A DNA stretch of 57,687 bases. Origin: an uncultured Collinsella sp. Its GTDB lineage: Bacteria; Actinomycetota; Coriobacteriia; Coriobacteriales; Coriobacteriaceae. Where the stretch lies: the NCBI GenBank assembly GCA_958348225.1, contig CATVYG010000012.1, forward strand, positions 1 through 57,687, given 5' to 3'. The notes below the pieces were generated by a model that searched no databases, was not told the origin of the DNA, and saw only the letters and a list, made by a program, of their open reading frames with translations. Positions 44,821 through 52,739 of this stretch are shown here, in pieces. The first letter of the stretch is position 1. Each line of letters begins with the position of its first letter. A program made the position numbers and the translations under genes.

Positions 44821-45681
44821 ATGGCGCAGCACATGGCTCAGCAAAATGCCGAGGGCTCGCGCGATCTGTCCACGCTGGTAGACGCGTCGACCGAGCTGCA
44901 GCATCTGGTGCAGACCATCTGGCGTCTGCGTCAGCCCGATGGCTGCCCGTGGGACCGTGAGCAGACGCACCGCAGCATTGGCAAGAACATGATCGAGGAG
45001 GCCTACGAGGCGCTCGACTGCATCGAGGCGGACGACGCGGTTCACCTACGCGAGGAGCTGGGCGACGTGCTCATGCAGGTCGTGCTGCATGCGCAGATTG
45101 CTGCTGACGCCGGCGAGTTTACACTGGCCGACGTGGCGCGTGATATCGATGCCAAGCTCATTCGCCGTCATCCGCACGTGTTTGGCGATGTAGATGCCGA
45201 CAGTTCCGACGAGGTACTCAAGATTTGGGACGAGGTCAAGCTTGCCGAGAGGGCTGCCAAGGACAAGGCCGTGGCGGCGGGCGAGGCCGCGCCCGGGGGT
45301 CTGCTCGATGGTGTGCCCACGCATCTGCCGGCGCTGATGCAGGCTCAGAAGGTGTCGCGCAAGGCGGCTGCCGTGGGCTTTGAGTGGGAGACGGTCCAGG
45401 ATGTGTGGGACGAGGTCGCCGAGGAGCGTGCCGAGTTTGAGGCCGAGGCCCCTGGCTCGCCCGAGCGCGAAATGGAGTTTGGTGATCTGCTCTTTGCCCT
45501 GGTCAACGTCGCGCGCAAGGAGGGTATCGACGCCGAGAGCGCCCTGCGCGCGAGCACGGCCAAGTTTCGCCGTCGCTGGGCTGCGATGGAGCAGATGGCG
45601 GCTGACGCCCACGTGGATCTTGCCGAGCTCTCGACCCACGGCCTCAACGACCTGTGGGATGCCGCAAAGGCGGAGGAGTAA
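44821..45681 (+). CDS. mazG: Nucleoside triphosphate pyrophosphohydrolase MazG
   Basis: 286 residues with two MazG-type helical domains. The first has CPWDREQTHRSI, EEAYEALDCIE and LREELGDVLMQVVLHAQIA; the second has PALMQAQKVSRKAA and MEFGDLLFALVNVAR. It hydrolyses nucleoside triphosphates to monophosphates and pyrophosphate, removing abnormal nucleotides and tempering stress alarmone levels in other bacteria. It is coupled to the YfcE-like gene and followed by a terminator. Confidence 0.95.
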   Translation: MAQHMAQQNAEGSRDLSTLVDASTELQHLVQTIWRLRQPDGCPWDREQTHRSIGKNMIEEAYEALDCIEADDAVHLREELGDVLMQVVLHAQIAADAGEFTLADVARDIDAKLIRRHPHVFGDVDADSSDEVLKIWDEVKLAERAAKDKAVAAGEAAPGGLLDGVPTHLPALMQAQKVSRKAAAVGFEWETVQDVWDEVAEERAEFEAEAPGSPEREMEFGDLLFALVNVARKEGIDAESALRASTAKFRRRWAAMEQMAADAHVDLAELSTHGLNDLWDAAKAEE

Positions 45682-45685
45682 GACT

Positions 45686-45731
45686 GCGGGAACGACGGGC
45701 TGACACGCCTCATCGTTCCCGCTAAATTTTT
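45686..45731 (+). terminator. Terminator after mazG
   Basis: GCGGGAACGA/TCGTTCCCGC with a 17-base loop, followed by TAAATTTTT. Confidence 0.85.
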
Positions 45732-45752
45732 CGAAAATCAAGTGTATCCCTC

Positions 45753-45797
45753 GGCTAACTTAGGGCATAATGCAAAAAGTGCGACATGGCTAACTTA
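45753..45797 (+). promoter_or_regulatory. Direct repeats flanking the probable eno promoter
   Basis: GGCTAACTTA occurs at 45753-45762 and 45788-45797, 35 bp apart. CATAAT at 45766-45771 could be a -10 element between them. A regulator binding both copies would bracket the start site; this is inferred. Confidence 0.35.
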
Positions 45798-45870
45798 CGG
45801 AGGCGCACCGACGGTGCATGGTCAGCCGGTCGCTTGCATCCACTACGTTTCCAAGTGAGAGGGAGACAAC

Positions 45871-47160
45871 ATGAGCGATATTTTGGACGTCTACGGTCGC
45901 GAGGTGCTCGACAGCCGCGGCAATCCCACCGTCGAGGTCGAGGTCGTGCTCGAGGACGGCAGCTTTGGCCGCGCAATGGTGCCTTCGGGTGCTTCGACCG
46001 GCGCCTTTGAGGCCTGCGAGCTGCGCGATGGCGACAAGGGCCGCTACCTGGGCAAGGGCGTTTCGCAGGCCGTCGAGCACGTCAACAACGAGTGCGCTAA
46101 CGCCGTCGTGGGCCTCGACGCCTTCGACCAACGCGCCGTCGATGCCGCGCTGATTGCCGCGGACGGTACCCCCAACAAGACCAAGCTCGGTGCCAACGCC
46201 ATCCTGGGTGTGTCGCTGGCCGTTGCCCGCGCCGCCGCCGAGTCGGCGGGCCTGTCGCTGTACCAGTACCTGGGCGGCGTCAACGCTCATCTGCTGCCCA
46301 CACCTATGATGAACATCCTCAACGGCGGCGTGCATGCCGACAATAACGTTGACTTCCAGGAGTTCATGATCATGCCCGTGGGTGCTCCGAGTTTTGCCGA
46401 GGGCCTGCGTTGGTGCGCCGAGGTATACCACACCCTCAAGGGCGTGCTGCACGAGGCCGGCCTGGGCGGCGGCGTGGGCGACGAGGGCGGCTTTGCCCCC
46501 AACCTTAAGACCAATGCCGAGCCGTTCGAGTACATCACCAAGGCCGTGGAGAAGGCCGGCTTTAAGCCCGGCGTCGACTTCATGTACGCCATGGACCCGG
46601 CCTCGACCGAGTTCTACAACGCTGAGACCGGTATGTATGAGCTCAAGGGCGAGGGCGTGGAGTACACGAGTGCCCAGATGGTTGATTACTGGGAGAAGCT
46701 CGTTGACACCTATCCCATCATCTCCATCGAGGACGGTATGGCCGAGGAGGACTGGGACGGCTGGGTCGAGCTTACCCGCCGCATTGGCAACAAGGTGCAG
46801 CTGGTGGGCGACGACCTGTTCGTCACCAACACCGAGCGCCTCAAGAAGGGCATCGAGCTGGGTGCCGCCAACGCGATCCTGGTCAAGGTCAACCAGATCG
46901 GTACGCTCACCGAGTCACTCGAGGCCATCGAGACCGCCAAGGAGGCCGGTTACGCCTGTATCGTGAGCCACCGCTCCGGCGAGACCGAGGACTCCACGAT
47001 CGCCGACCTGGTCGTGGGCGTCAACGCCGGCCAGATCAAGTCGGGCGCCCCGTGCCGTAGCGACCGTATCGCCAAGTACAACCAGCTCATCCGCATCGAG
47101 GACGAGCTCGAGGGCAGCGCGCACTACGCCGGCAAGGCCGCGTTCTACAACATTCGCTAA
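45871..47160 (+). CDS. eno: Enolase
   Basis: 429 residues. It contains GREVLDSRGNPTVEVEV, the substrate loop PSGASTGAFE, GGGVGDEGGFAPN, SIEDGMAEEDWDGW and the C-terminal signature LVKVNQIGTLTE followed by SHRSGETEDSTIAD. It converts 2-phosphoglycerate to phosphoenolpyruvate in glycolysis, the phosphate donor for the PTS systems in this window. Start follows GAGAGGGAG; followed by a strong terminator. Confidence 0.97.
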   Translation: MSDILDVYGREVLDSRGNPTVEVEVVLEDGSFGRAMVPSGASTGAFEACELRDGDKGRYLGKGVSQAVEHVNNECANAVVGLDAFDQRAVDAALIAADGTPNKTKLGANAILGVSLAVARAAAESAGLSLYQYLGGVNAHLLPTPMMNILNGGVHADNNVDFQEFMIMPVGAPSFAEGLRWCAEVYHTLKGVLHEAGLGGGVGDEGGFAPNLKTNAEPFEYITKAVEKAGFKPGVDFMYAMDPASTEFYNAETGMYELKGEGVEYTSAQMVDYWEKLVDTYPIISIEDGMAEEDWDGWVELTRRIGNKVQLVGDDLFVTNTERLKKGIELGAANAILVKVNQIGTLTESLEAIETAKEAGYACIVSHRSGETEDSTIADLVVGVNAGQIKSGAPCRSDRIAKYNQLIRIEDELEGSAHYAGKAAFYNIR

Positions 47161-47234
47161 ACAAGCGGTGCTCGCGGGGGGCGGGGGTTGACTCGGCTCC
47201 GCCCCGCCTTGGCTGGACGCCGCAAAGCGCTATG

Positions 47235-47266
47235 GGCGCTGGGCCATACGGCTCAGCGCCTTTTTT
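47235..47266 (+). terminator. Terminator after eno
   Basis: GGCGCTGGGCC/GGCTCAGCGCC with loop ATAC, followed by six T residues. Confidence 0.9.
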
Positions 47267-47357
47267 ATGTCGAGCAAAGGCTGGCGAAGGCGGTGCGCGC
47301 GCTCGTGCTATAACTAGAATACTTAGCGCAAACAAACCTCAACCGCACAAGGCGCAC

Positions 47358-48119
47358 ATGGATCAGATTTACGACAACAGGTACTATTCCGCCGGTTCGC
47401 GTGAGCCGTCGCCTCGCCGTGCGCGCACGGTGCAGCTTGGTGGGTCCGCCTACGCCGGTGCCGACCGCTCCATGCAGCGCCCGACAAGTACCTCGCGCCC
47501 CAATGCTCAAGTGAATACTTCGACAGATGGACCAGTGCGCCCGGCACGTTCGTCGCATGCTCAGCGCTCGTCGGCTCAAACGCACGATAGGTCGAGCAGG
47601 CCCTCGAACCGTCTTTCGGGCTCGGACTTTATGCACTACGCCAACGACAACGCGGTGGTCAAGGCGATCTACGACTTTACCCACGGTCCTCAGCGAGGGC
47701 TATTCATCGGCATCGTCGTTGCCCTGGCGCTCGTGAGCCTGTATTTCCCCGTGCGCGACCTGTATGTGGCAAAACGCTCGAGCGACATCTTGGCCAAGCA
47801 GGTTGAGATTCGCGAGCAATATAACGACGACCTGCAAAAAAGCGTCGACAAGTTGCTCTCGGAGGAGGGTATCAAGGATGCGGCATCCGAGGACTTGGGC
47901 CTGGTGATGCCAGGCGAGAAGAGGATTGAAGTGCAGGGCCTGGACGACGATTCGGATCCTTCGTCGAGCCAGAAGTCTTCAAACGCCAAGAAGGCCAGCG
48001 AAGTTGCCAAGGAAATCGAAGAAGTCGGTAAGGACGCGCCGTGGTACATCCAGGCGCTCGACATGCTGTTTGGGTTTAACGGTGTCGAGGGCCAGACGGT
48101 CGTGTCCAACGGCAAATAG
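47358..48119 (+). CDS. FtsB/DivIC-type septum formation initiator
   Basis: 253 residues. Residues 1-110 are a basic, Ser/Arg-rich cytoplasmic region, likely disordered. One membrane helix lies at about 115-135 (LFIGIVVALALVSLYF), followed by a coiled coil (AKQVEIREQYNDDLQKSVDKL) and the short DivIC-like tail motif EDLGLVMPGEKRI. These proteins bridge early and late parts of the cell-division complex. The eno-divIC-ppx order is typical of actinobacteria. I use the ATG at 47358; the upstream frame overlaps the eno terminator. A Ser/Lys-rich C-terminal extension (180-253) is unusual. Confidence 0.88.
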   Translation: MDQIYDNRYYSAGSREPSPRRARTVQLGGSAYAGADRSMQRPTSTSRPNAQVNTSTDGPVRPARSSHAQRSSAQTHDRSSRPSNRLSGSDFMHYANDNAVVKAIYDFTHGPQRGLFIGIVVALALVSLYFPVRDLYVAKRSSDILAKQVEIREQYNDDLQKSVDKLLSEEGIKDAASEDLGLVMPGEKRIEVQGLDDDSDPSSSQKSSNAKKASEVAKEIEEVGKDAPWYIQALDMLFGFNGVEGQTVVSNGK

Positions 48120-48139
48120 CGCCCGGAGGGGAGCCCGCA

Positions 48140-49141
48140 ATGACAAATTGCAAACGCTATAAGGTAGCCGCGATCGACCTGGGAACGGTGTCGTCGCGAC
48201 TGGTGTTGGCCCAGGTCGAGGGCGGGGCGATCGTGGAATCGTCCAAGCATACCGAGATTACCGATCTGGGCGAGGGCGTGGACGCGACGGGCCGCTTTTG
48301 CGAGGCGGCGGTCGAGCGCGTGCTCGCCGCATGCCGCATGTTTGTGGACGAGGCGCGTGCCTTTGGGGCCGCGTGCGTCTGCACCACGTGCACGAGTGCC
48401 GCGCGCGATGCGTCCAACGCTGCGCTGCTGCTGGACGGCCTGCGCGATTTGGGGCTTGAGCCACAGGTGATTCCGGGCGAGGTCGAGGCGCGCCTGACAT
48501 TTTTTGGCGTGGCGCACGACTTTGCCGGTGAACGCATTATCGTCGCCGATTCGGGCGGCGGCTCCACGGAGCTCGCGACGGGCGTGTACGCGCCGGAGCG
48601 CGGGGTCTTTGCGCTGGAGGGAACGCGCTCGCTGGACATCGGTTGCCGTCGCGTGACCGAGCGGTTTTTCTCTGCGCTGCCGCCGTCGACGAACGAGCTT
48701 GCGGTTGCCGCCGCGTGGGCGGGCGAGCAGTTCTCCGCCTATTTTGAGGGCCTGCCCAGCGACTTTGAGCGCGCCGAGCGCCTCGTTGCGGTGGGCGGTA
48801 CCGTCACCACGCTCGTGGCGCTGGTCCACGAACTGGAGCCGTACGACTCGAACTTTGTGCACCTGCGCGAGCTTTCGATGGAGAAGATTTCGGCCGCTAT
48901 CGAGCGCATGTCTGCGTTGGATGTTGCAGGCATTGCCGCGTTGCCGGGCGTGCAGCCCAAGCGCGCGGGCGTGATTCTGGCCGGCGCCGTGGTGATTCGC
49001 GAGCTCATGCGCGCCGGTGGCTACGATACGCTCACCGTAAGCGAGAACAGCCTCCTCGCCGGCATGGCCGCCACCATCAACGAGACTCTCGACGGCGTGA
49101 CCCCCACCATCACATGGACTCCCAGCCTCAGCGCCCTCTAA
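48140..49141 (+). CDS. Ppx/GppA phosphatase (exopolyphosphatase family)
   Basis: 333 residues of the actin/Hsp70-like ATPase fold. AAIDLGTVSSRLVLAQV at the N-terminus is the phosphate-1 loop, with CTTCTSAARDASNA, IPGEVEARLTFFG, IIVADSGGGSTELA and AVGGTVTTLVAL. It removes terminal phosphate from polyphosphate or pentaphosphate-guanosine; the two activities cannot be separated from sequence. Start follows GGAGGGGAG. Likely co-transcribed with the DivIC gene 20 bases upstream. Confidence 0.92.
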   Translation: MTNCKRYKVAAIDLGTVSSRLVLAQVEGGAIVESSKHTEITDLGEGVDATGRFCEAAVERVLAACRMFVDEARAFGAACVCTTCTSAARDASNAALLLDGLRDLGLEPQVIPGEVEARLTFFGVAHDFAGERIIVADSGGGSTELATGVYAPERGVFALEGTRSLDIGCRRVTERFFSALPPSTNELAVAAAWAGEQFSAYFEGLPSDFERAERLVAVGGTVTTLVALVHELEPYDSNFVHLRELSMEKISAAIERMSALDVAGIAALPGVQPKRAGVILAGAVVIRELMRAGGYDTLTVSENSLLAGMAATINETLDGVTPTITWTPSLSAL

Positions 49142-49144
49142 ATA

Positions 49145-49211
49145 AGTTGCGGTGAAATACGGACTAAAATCGCCCTTTCGGGCACCAAACAGTCCCTATT
49201 CCACCGCAACT
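49145..49211. repeat. Imperfect palindrome (family 2, copy 1)
   Basis: Arms 49145-49165 and 49191-49211 (AGTTGCGGTGAAATA and complement; two mismatches) enclose a 25-bp core holding CGCCCTTTCGGGC. It shares outer arms and layout with 50728-50798. It lies just after ppx and may also terminate it. At 49217-49259, GCCGGCACCTGGGGAC is repeated 27 bp apart. Confidence 0.75.
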
Positions 49212-49286
49212 CAACAGCCGGCACCTGGGGACGTTCCTTTTCTGCCGGCACCTGGGGACAGTCCCTGCGGGGCGTCCCCACGGCGC

Positions 49287-50588
49287 CTATGCCAGCTTGT
49301 CGATTTGCCCAATCTCCCAAAGCGGAATATTGACGAGCATGCCTTCGTCTCTATATGCCGCCAGGGAGCTCCTCACGCAACGCTCGAGCTTGAATTTTTC
49401 GCAGGCTATTTTCAGGCTCTTCGCTTTAAGGTTCTCTGCCGCCTTGACCTCAAGCGGAAGCACGGTTCCCGCATGGTCGATGGCAAAGTCGGTTTCGGCA
49501 TTGCCGGAGGTAGAGGACCAATACGCGGGAGTTTTGTCCTGGAGCAAAAGCTCCTGCGCGACGTATTGTTCGGTCAGCGAACCTTTGAACTCGGTAAAAA
49601 CAGCGGATCCGTTAAGAACGATGGCCGGAGAGAGACCGGAGAGCGCTCCGAGGATGCCGGTGTCGATGCAGAACAGTTTGAAGCCCGAGAGGTCTTCGTA
49701 GCTCGAGAGCGGCGCCTTTAGAGCGGAAACACGTGGCACCTTATGAACGATTCCGTAGTCCGTGAGCCACTGGAGGCTTTCCTCGAAATCGCGTGCGCGC
49801 GCTCCGGGACGAAGGGTGCCATAGACAAACTTCTTGTTCTCCTTTGCAAGCTGGCCGGGAAGGGATTTCCAAACCAACCTCATGCGCTCGACGATGCGGG
49901 CGGGTGCATGTTTGCCAAAATCGGATTCGTAAGCCTCGATGATTTGCTGTTGAAGCCTTCGGGCTTCGATGAAGTCGCGTGTCTCGGCGAAAGTGGAGAC
50001 AACTTCGGGCATACCGCCGACAACAAGGTATTCCTTGAGCAAGTGCTCGAGCTTTTCGGTAACGTTTGCTAGAAGGTTCATGTCTGCGGCAAGGATGGCG
50101 TCGGCGAGCGGGTTGCCGTCGACGGCACGAACGAACTCAGCAAACCCCATGGGACGCATGGTGAGCTGGTCGATTTTGCCGACGGGAAATGACTCGTTTT
50201 CGCGTCGGAGCGCGAGGCCCATATAGGAACCGGCTGCTACGATGTGGTATTCGGGTGCAAGCTCGTTGAAGTACTTGAGCGAGGTGATCCCGCGTGGCGC
50301 CTCTTGGATCTCGTCGAAGATGATGAGCGTGTCTTCCGGCGTTACGGTTTGGCCACGTAGGAGTTCTATCTGGGAGATGATGCGCTTGGGGTCGAGGTTC
50401 CCATCGAACAGCGAGCGCGTGCTCGGCTCGAGCATAAAGTCAAAACGAATGACGTTTCGATACTGCTGGCTTGCGAATTCGTTAAGAAGCCAAGTCTTTC
50501 CTGTCTGGCGGGCTCCCTTAAGCAAGAGAGGTTTGCGATTCGCCCTTGATTTCCAAGCGATAAGTTCACTCATAAGCTGTCGCTGCAT
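49287..50588 (-). CDS. AAA-family ATPase with DUF4143 domain
   Basis: 433 residues; start at 50588 after GGGAGG. The N-terminal AAA_14 domain has Walker A KGARQTGKTWLL near 24-35, Walker B TLIIFDEIQEAPRG near 90 and a sensor segment AAGSYMGLALR. The C-terminal DUF4143 part (about 200-400) has the PD-(D/E)XK-like pattern SSTSGNAETDFAID...VLPLEVKAAENLKAKSLK. The family is widespread and scattered through genomes; function unknown, with toxin, defence or mobile-element roles suggested. It stands alone with direct repeats upstream, and is likely accessory. Confidence 0.9.
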   Translation of the reverse strand: MQRQLMSELIAWKSRANRKPLLLKGARQTGKTWLLNEFASQQYRNVIRFDFMLEPSTRSLFDGNLDPKRIISQIELLRGQTVTPEDTLIIFDEIQEAPRGITSLKYFNELAPEYHIVAAGSYMGLALRRENESFPVGKIDQLTMRPMGFAEFVRAVDGNPLADAILAADMNLLANVTEKLEHLLKEYLVVGGMPEVVSTFAETRDFIEARRLQQQIIEAYESDFGKHAPARIVERMRLVWKSLPGQLAKENKKFVYGTLRPGARARDFEESLQWLTDYGIVHKVPRVSALKAPLSSYEDLSGFKLFCIDTGILGALSGLSPAIVLNGSAVFTEFKGSLTEQYVAQELLLQDKTPAYWSSTSGNAETDFAIDHAGTVLPLEVKAAENLKAKSLKIACEKFKLERCVRSSLAAYRDEGMLVNIPLWEIGQIDKLA

Positions 50589-50631
50589 ATTGCCTCCCAA
50601 CCCTCTCGGCTAGTATAAGGCCATTTGGGAG

Positions 50632-50717
50632 TTTCCATCGGAAAATGTGGGAGACAACCACGTTTTTCCATCGGAAAATGTGGGAGACAACCACGTTTTT
50701 CCATCGGAAAATGTGGG
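50632..50717. repeat. 33-bp tandem repeat, about 2.6 copies
   Basis: Units begin at 50632, 50665 and 50698 and are identical over their length; the third is cut short. Each unit contains the palindromes TTTTCCATCGGAAAA and GTGGGAGACAACCAC. The array lies 45 bp upstream of the AAA/DUF4143 start. Confidence 0.85.
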
Positions 50718-50727
50718 AACACCAACC

Positions 50728-50798
50728 TAAGTCGCGGTGGAATAATTCCTAAATGGGCTGGTAAACTGCCAAAACAGGAACTATTTCACCGCAACTTA
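50728..50798. repeat. Imperfect palindrome (family 2, copy 2)
   Basis: Arms 50728-50750 and 50776-50798 share TAAGTYGCGGTGRAATA with copy 1 at 49145-49211. The inner stem is TTCCT/AGGAA here and GGACT/AGTCC there. The core is again 25 bp, beginning AAAT and ending CCAAAAC. Confidence 0.75.
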
Positions 50799-50805
50799 GA
50801 GCCCC

Positions 50806-50883
50806 GCCGGCGTGTAAAAGAAACGAGCCCGCATCCCTTGGGGACACGGGCTCGAAAGCTCCATATGGTAGGGGCGGTGGGAC
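50806..50883. repeat. Duplicate of tRNA-Leu 3' end and its terminator region
   Basis: About 80% identical to 51003-51080. Bases 50866-50883 match the last 18 bases of the tRNA-Leu gene exactly, including CCA, and the adjacent GAGCCCG/CGGGCTC stem is also repeated. The body of a tRNA is missing. Between the two copies are small hairpins (50884-50975) and no gene. Confidence 0.75.
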
Positions 50884-50988
50884 ATCCGCGCATTTGCTGC
50901 GCAAATACGCACCGGCTTCGGCCGCCTGTCGGCGCCCTCGCCGGCTCGCTACGGACGCTGCGCGTCCGCTTAACGCTCGCCCCCTCGC

Positions 50989-51005
50989 GGGTTCGAGTCC
51001 CACCG
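50989..51005 (+). repeat. Inverted copy of the tRNA-Leu T-arm
   Basis: 17 bases exactly complementary to 51072-51088 in the tRNA-Leu T-arm, with the terminator between. The same arrangement occurs at the tRNA-Gln locus. Confidence 0.7.
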
Positions 51006-51011
51006 GCATCT

Positions 51012-51050
51012 AAAAGAAGCGAGCCCGCATCCCTGGAGAACACGGGCTCG
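51012..51050 (-). terminator. Terminator downstream of tRNA-Leu
   Basis: On the minus strand CGAGCCCG pairs with CGGGCTCG, followed by CTTCTTTTAG. Confidence 0.7.
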
Positions 51051-51062
51051 TAAGCAATCATA

Positions 51063-51147
51063 TGGTAGGGGCGGTGGGACTCGAACCCACAATCCTTGCG
51101 GCGAGAGATTTTAAGTCTCCTGCGTATGCCAATTCCGCCACGCCCCC
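51063..51147 (-). tRNA. tRNA-Leu (UAA)
   Basis: On the minus strand acceptor GGGGGCG/CGCCCCT closes. The anticodon stem GGAGA carries loop CTTAAAA with anticodon TAA. A long variable arm (class II) and T-arm GGTTCGAGTCC follow, and CCA is encoded at 51063-51065. It reads leucine codon UUA. Confidence 0.94.
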
Positions 51148-51178
51148 GTGAGACTAGAAGTCTAGCACAAGCCGTCCG

Positions 51179-51802
51179 CTACGCGTTGACGGCCATCGAG
51201 TGCTGACCCGACTTTTCCAAGTACTCGGCAAACTTGGCCTCGTCGCCCTTGTTTTGGTACTGCAGGGCCAGCAGGTATTCCAGGCGGCAGCGCTTGACCG
51301 GGTCGTCGCCAACATCCTCGAGCATGCGCTCCAGCTCGGGAATGTCGTTGTGGCGCTTGAGGATCATCGTGTCGTACATCAGCTGGCACTCGTGTGCGAC
51401 TGCCTCGGCCTGACCGCCCTCAAAGCCCTTGATCTCGTGCAGCAGCTCCTTGGACTTTTTGCGGTCCTCCTGGCCAACGTAGTAGTTAAAGGCCTTAATG
51501 ACCAGGTCGACGCGCTGCATCTTGGGCAGGTTGAGTCCCAGCAGCAGGTCGAACATCTCGCTGGCGCGCTCGTGGTCCTCGCGCAGCAGATAGGAGTTCA
51601 GGCGCAGGTAGTCGCGGTTGTAGCGCGGGTACAGCATGCTGGTGAGTTTGCCGTCGAGCAAACGATCGAACTCGTCCCACTGCTTGGCGGCCATGAGCTG
51701 CTGCAGGCGCTTAAACGTGGTGCGTTTTTTGACGCTAAAGAACACCGACACGGCGATGCAGATGATAACGACGGCGGTCCAGAGTGTGCGGGAATCGGGC
51801 AT
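51179..51802 (-). CDS. Membrane-anchored helical-repeat protein of unknown function
   Basis: 207 residues. One N-terminal membrane helix (about 7-24, LWTAVVIICIAVSVFFSV) is followed by an all-helical region with TPR-like spacing: AAKQWDEFDRLLDG, REDHERASEMFDLLLG, GQEDRKKSKELLHEI, QYQNKGDEAKFAEYLEK. It is probably a cytoplasmic scaffold tethered to the membrane. Family not recognised. Monocistronic; no catalytic motif. Confidence 0.75.
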   Translation of the reverse strand: MPDSRTLWTAVVIICIAVSVFFSVKKRTTFKRLQQLMAAKQWDEFDRLLDGKLTSMLYPRYNRDYLRLNSYLLREDHERASEMFDLLLGLNLPKMQRVDLVIKAFNYYVGQEDRKKSKELLHEIKGFEGGQAEAVAHECQLMYDTMILKRHNDIPELERMLEDVGDDPVKRCRLEYLLALQYQNKGDEAKFAEYLEKSGQHSMAVNA

Positions 51803-51965
51803 ATTAGGGTCCTTAGTCGCTCATAAAGCGAGCGGTATGACAACACGTACTGGATGTATTATACGCAGCGCGCAAGCAAACTGGCATAAAAGCTCATCGA
51901 GGCCGAGTGACATCGCTCGCTGCGGTACACTTACCTAAAGTAAACCATGAAGGGAGACATTACCT

Positions 51966-52253
51966 ATGAAGAAGATCGTTTTGGCTTGCGGTGCTGGCGC
52001 TGCTACTTCCACGCTCGTTGCCCAGAAGGTCGCCACCCTGCTCGACGCCAACGGTTATGCCGGCAAGTATGAGATCGTGCAGTGCGCCATCTCCGAGGCC
52101 AAGGACTACTGCGACGAGGGCGCCGACCTGCTGATCGCCACCACCGTTGCCCCCGAGGGCCTCACCTGCCCGTACGTGAGCGGCGTGCCCTTCATGACCG
52201 GCATGAACCGCGTCGCTGCCGAGAAGGCCGTCCTCGACGTTATGGCTCAGTAG
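51966..52253 (+). CDS. Orphan PTS EIIB, galactitol/lactose-cellobiose-like fold
   Basis: 95 residues. VLACGAGAATSTLVAQKV puts Cys-8 at the start of a phosphate-binding loop, as in galactitol-type EIIB (GatB). The remainder alternates strands and helices to the expected length. No EIIA or EIIC gene accompanies it; the next gene, 11 bases on, encodes a VOC protein. It could serve a distant EIIC or act as a phosphorylation sensor. Start follows GAAGGGAGAC. Confidence 0.85.
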   Translation: MKKIVLACGAGAATSTLVAQKVATLLDANGYAGKYEIVQCAISEAKDYCDEGADLLIATTVAPEGLTCPYVSGVPFMTGMNRVAAEKAVLDVMAQ

Positions 52254-52264
52254 GCGCTGCCTGT

Positions 52265-52639
52265 ATGAGTGAGCAGAACGCCAATCCGGTCGAGCTCTTT
52301 GGCATGCACGTTGCCCATGTGGGCATTAACGCCACCGACCCGGCAGACGCCCTGGAGATCGCGGAGCTGTTCTCGACGATGATGGGCCTGCCCGTCATCG
52401 AGACCCCCGTTTCGTACTTTAACGATTCGCTGGTCGAGATCATGAAGCAGAACGGTCGTGGCGCCAAGGGCCACATTGGCTTTGCCGTCAACGACATCGA
52501 TGCGGCCGAGAAGTGGTTTGCCGAGCGCGGGCTCGAGGTTAACGAGGAGTCGCGCGTGCTGCTGCCCGACGGCGGCACCAAACTCGTGTACTTTAAGCGC
52601 GAGTTCGCCGGCTTCGCCGTGCACCTGTGCCGCGACTAG
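52265..52639 (+). CDS. VOC (glyoxalase-like) family protein
   Basis: 124 residues from the ATG at 52265. Two beta-alpha-beta-beta-beta units are visible: MHVAHVGINATDPADALEIAELFSTM then HIGFAVNDIDAAEKWFAERG, with candidate metal ligands His near 18, His near 68 and Glu near the end. VOC proteins include isomerases, lyases and glyoxalases. Sitting in an operon with an orphan EIIB suggests a link to sugar metabolism, but the substrate is unknown. Confidence 0.85.
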   Translation: MSEQNANPVELFGMHVAHVGINATDPADALEIAELFSTMMGLPVIETPVSYFNDSLVEIMKQNGRGAKGHIGFAVNDIDAAEKWFAERGLEVNEESRVLLPDGGTKLVYFKREFAGFAVHLCRD

Positions 52640-52663
52640 CGCACAAGCTGCTATAGCTAGCAA

Positions 52664-52700
52664 AAAGGGATAGAGCCGCGTGGCCCTATCCCTTTATTTA
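52664..52700 (+). terminator. Terminator after the VOC gene
   Basis: AAAGGGATAGAGCC/GGCCCTATCCCTTT with loop GCGT, followed by a T-rich stretch. Confidence 0.88.
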
Positions 52701-52739
52701 TGCCGAGGGGTCGACTTTTGCAACGGTCAAAAAACCGAA

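Noticed and set aside
50806..51147. Intact integrative element at tRNA-Leu
   Set aside because: The repeats are only about 200 bp apart and enclose no integrase or cargo; at most a scar remains.
52082..52264. Longer N-terminus for the VOC protein
   Set aside because: The in-frame extension overlaps the EIIB gene out of frame, is Arg/His-rich, and the VOC fold begins properly after the ATG at 52265.
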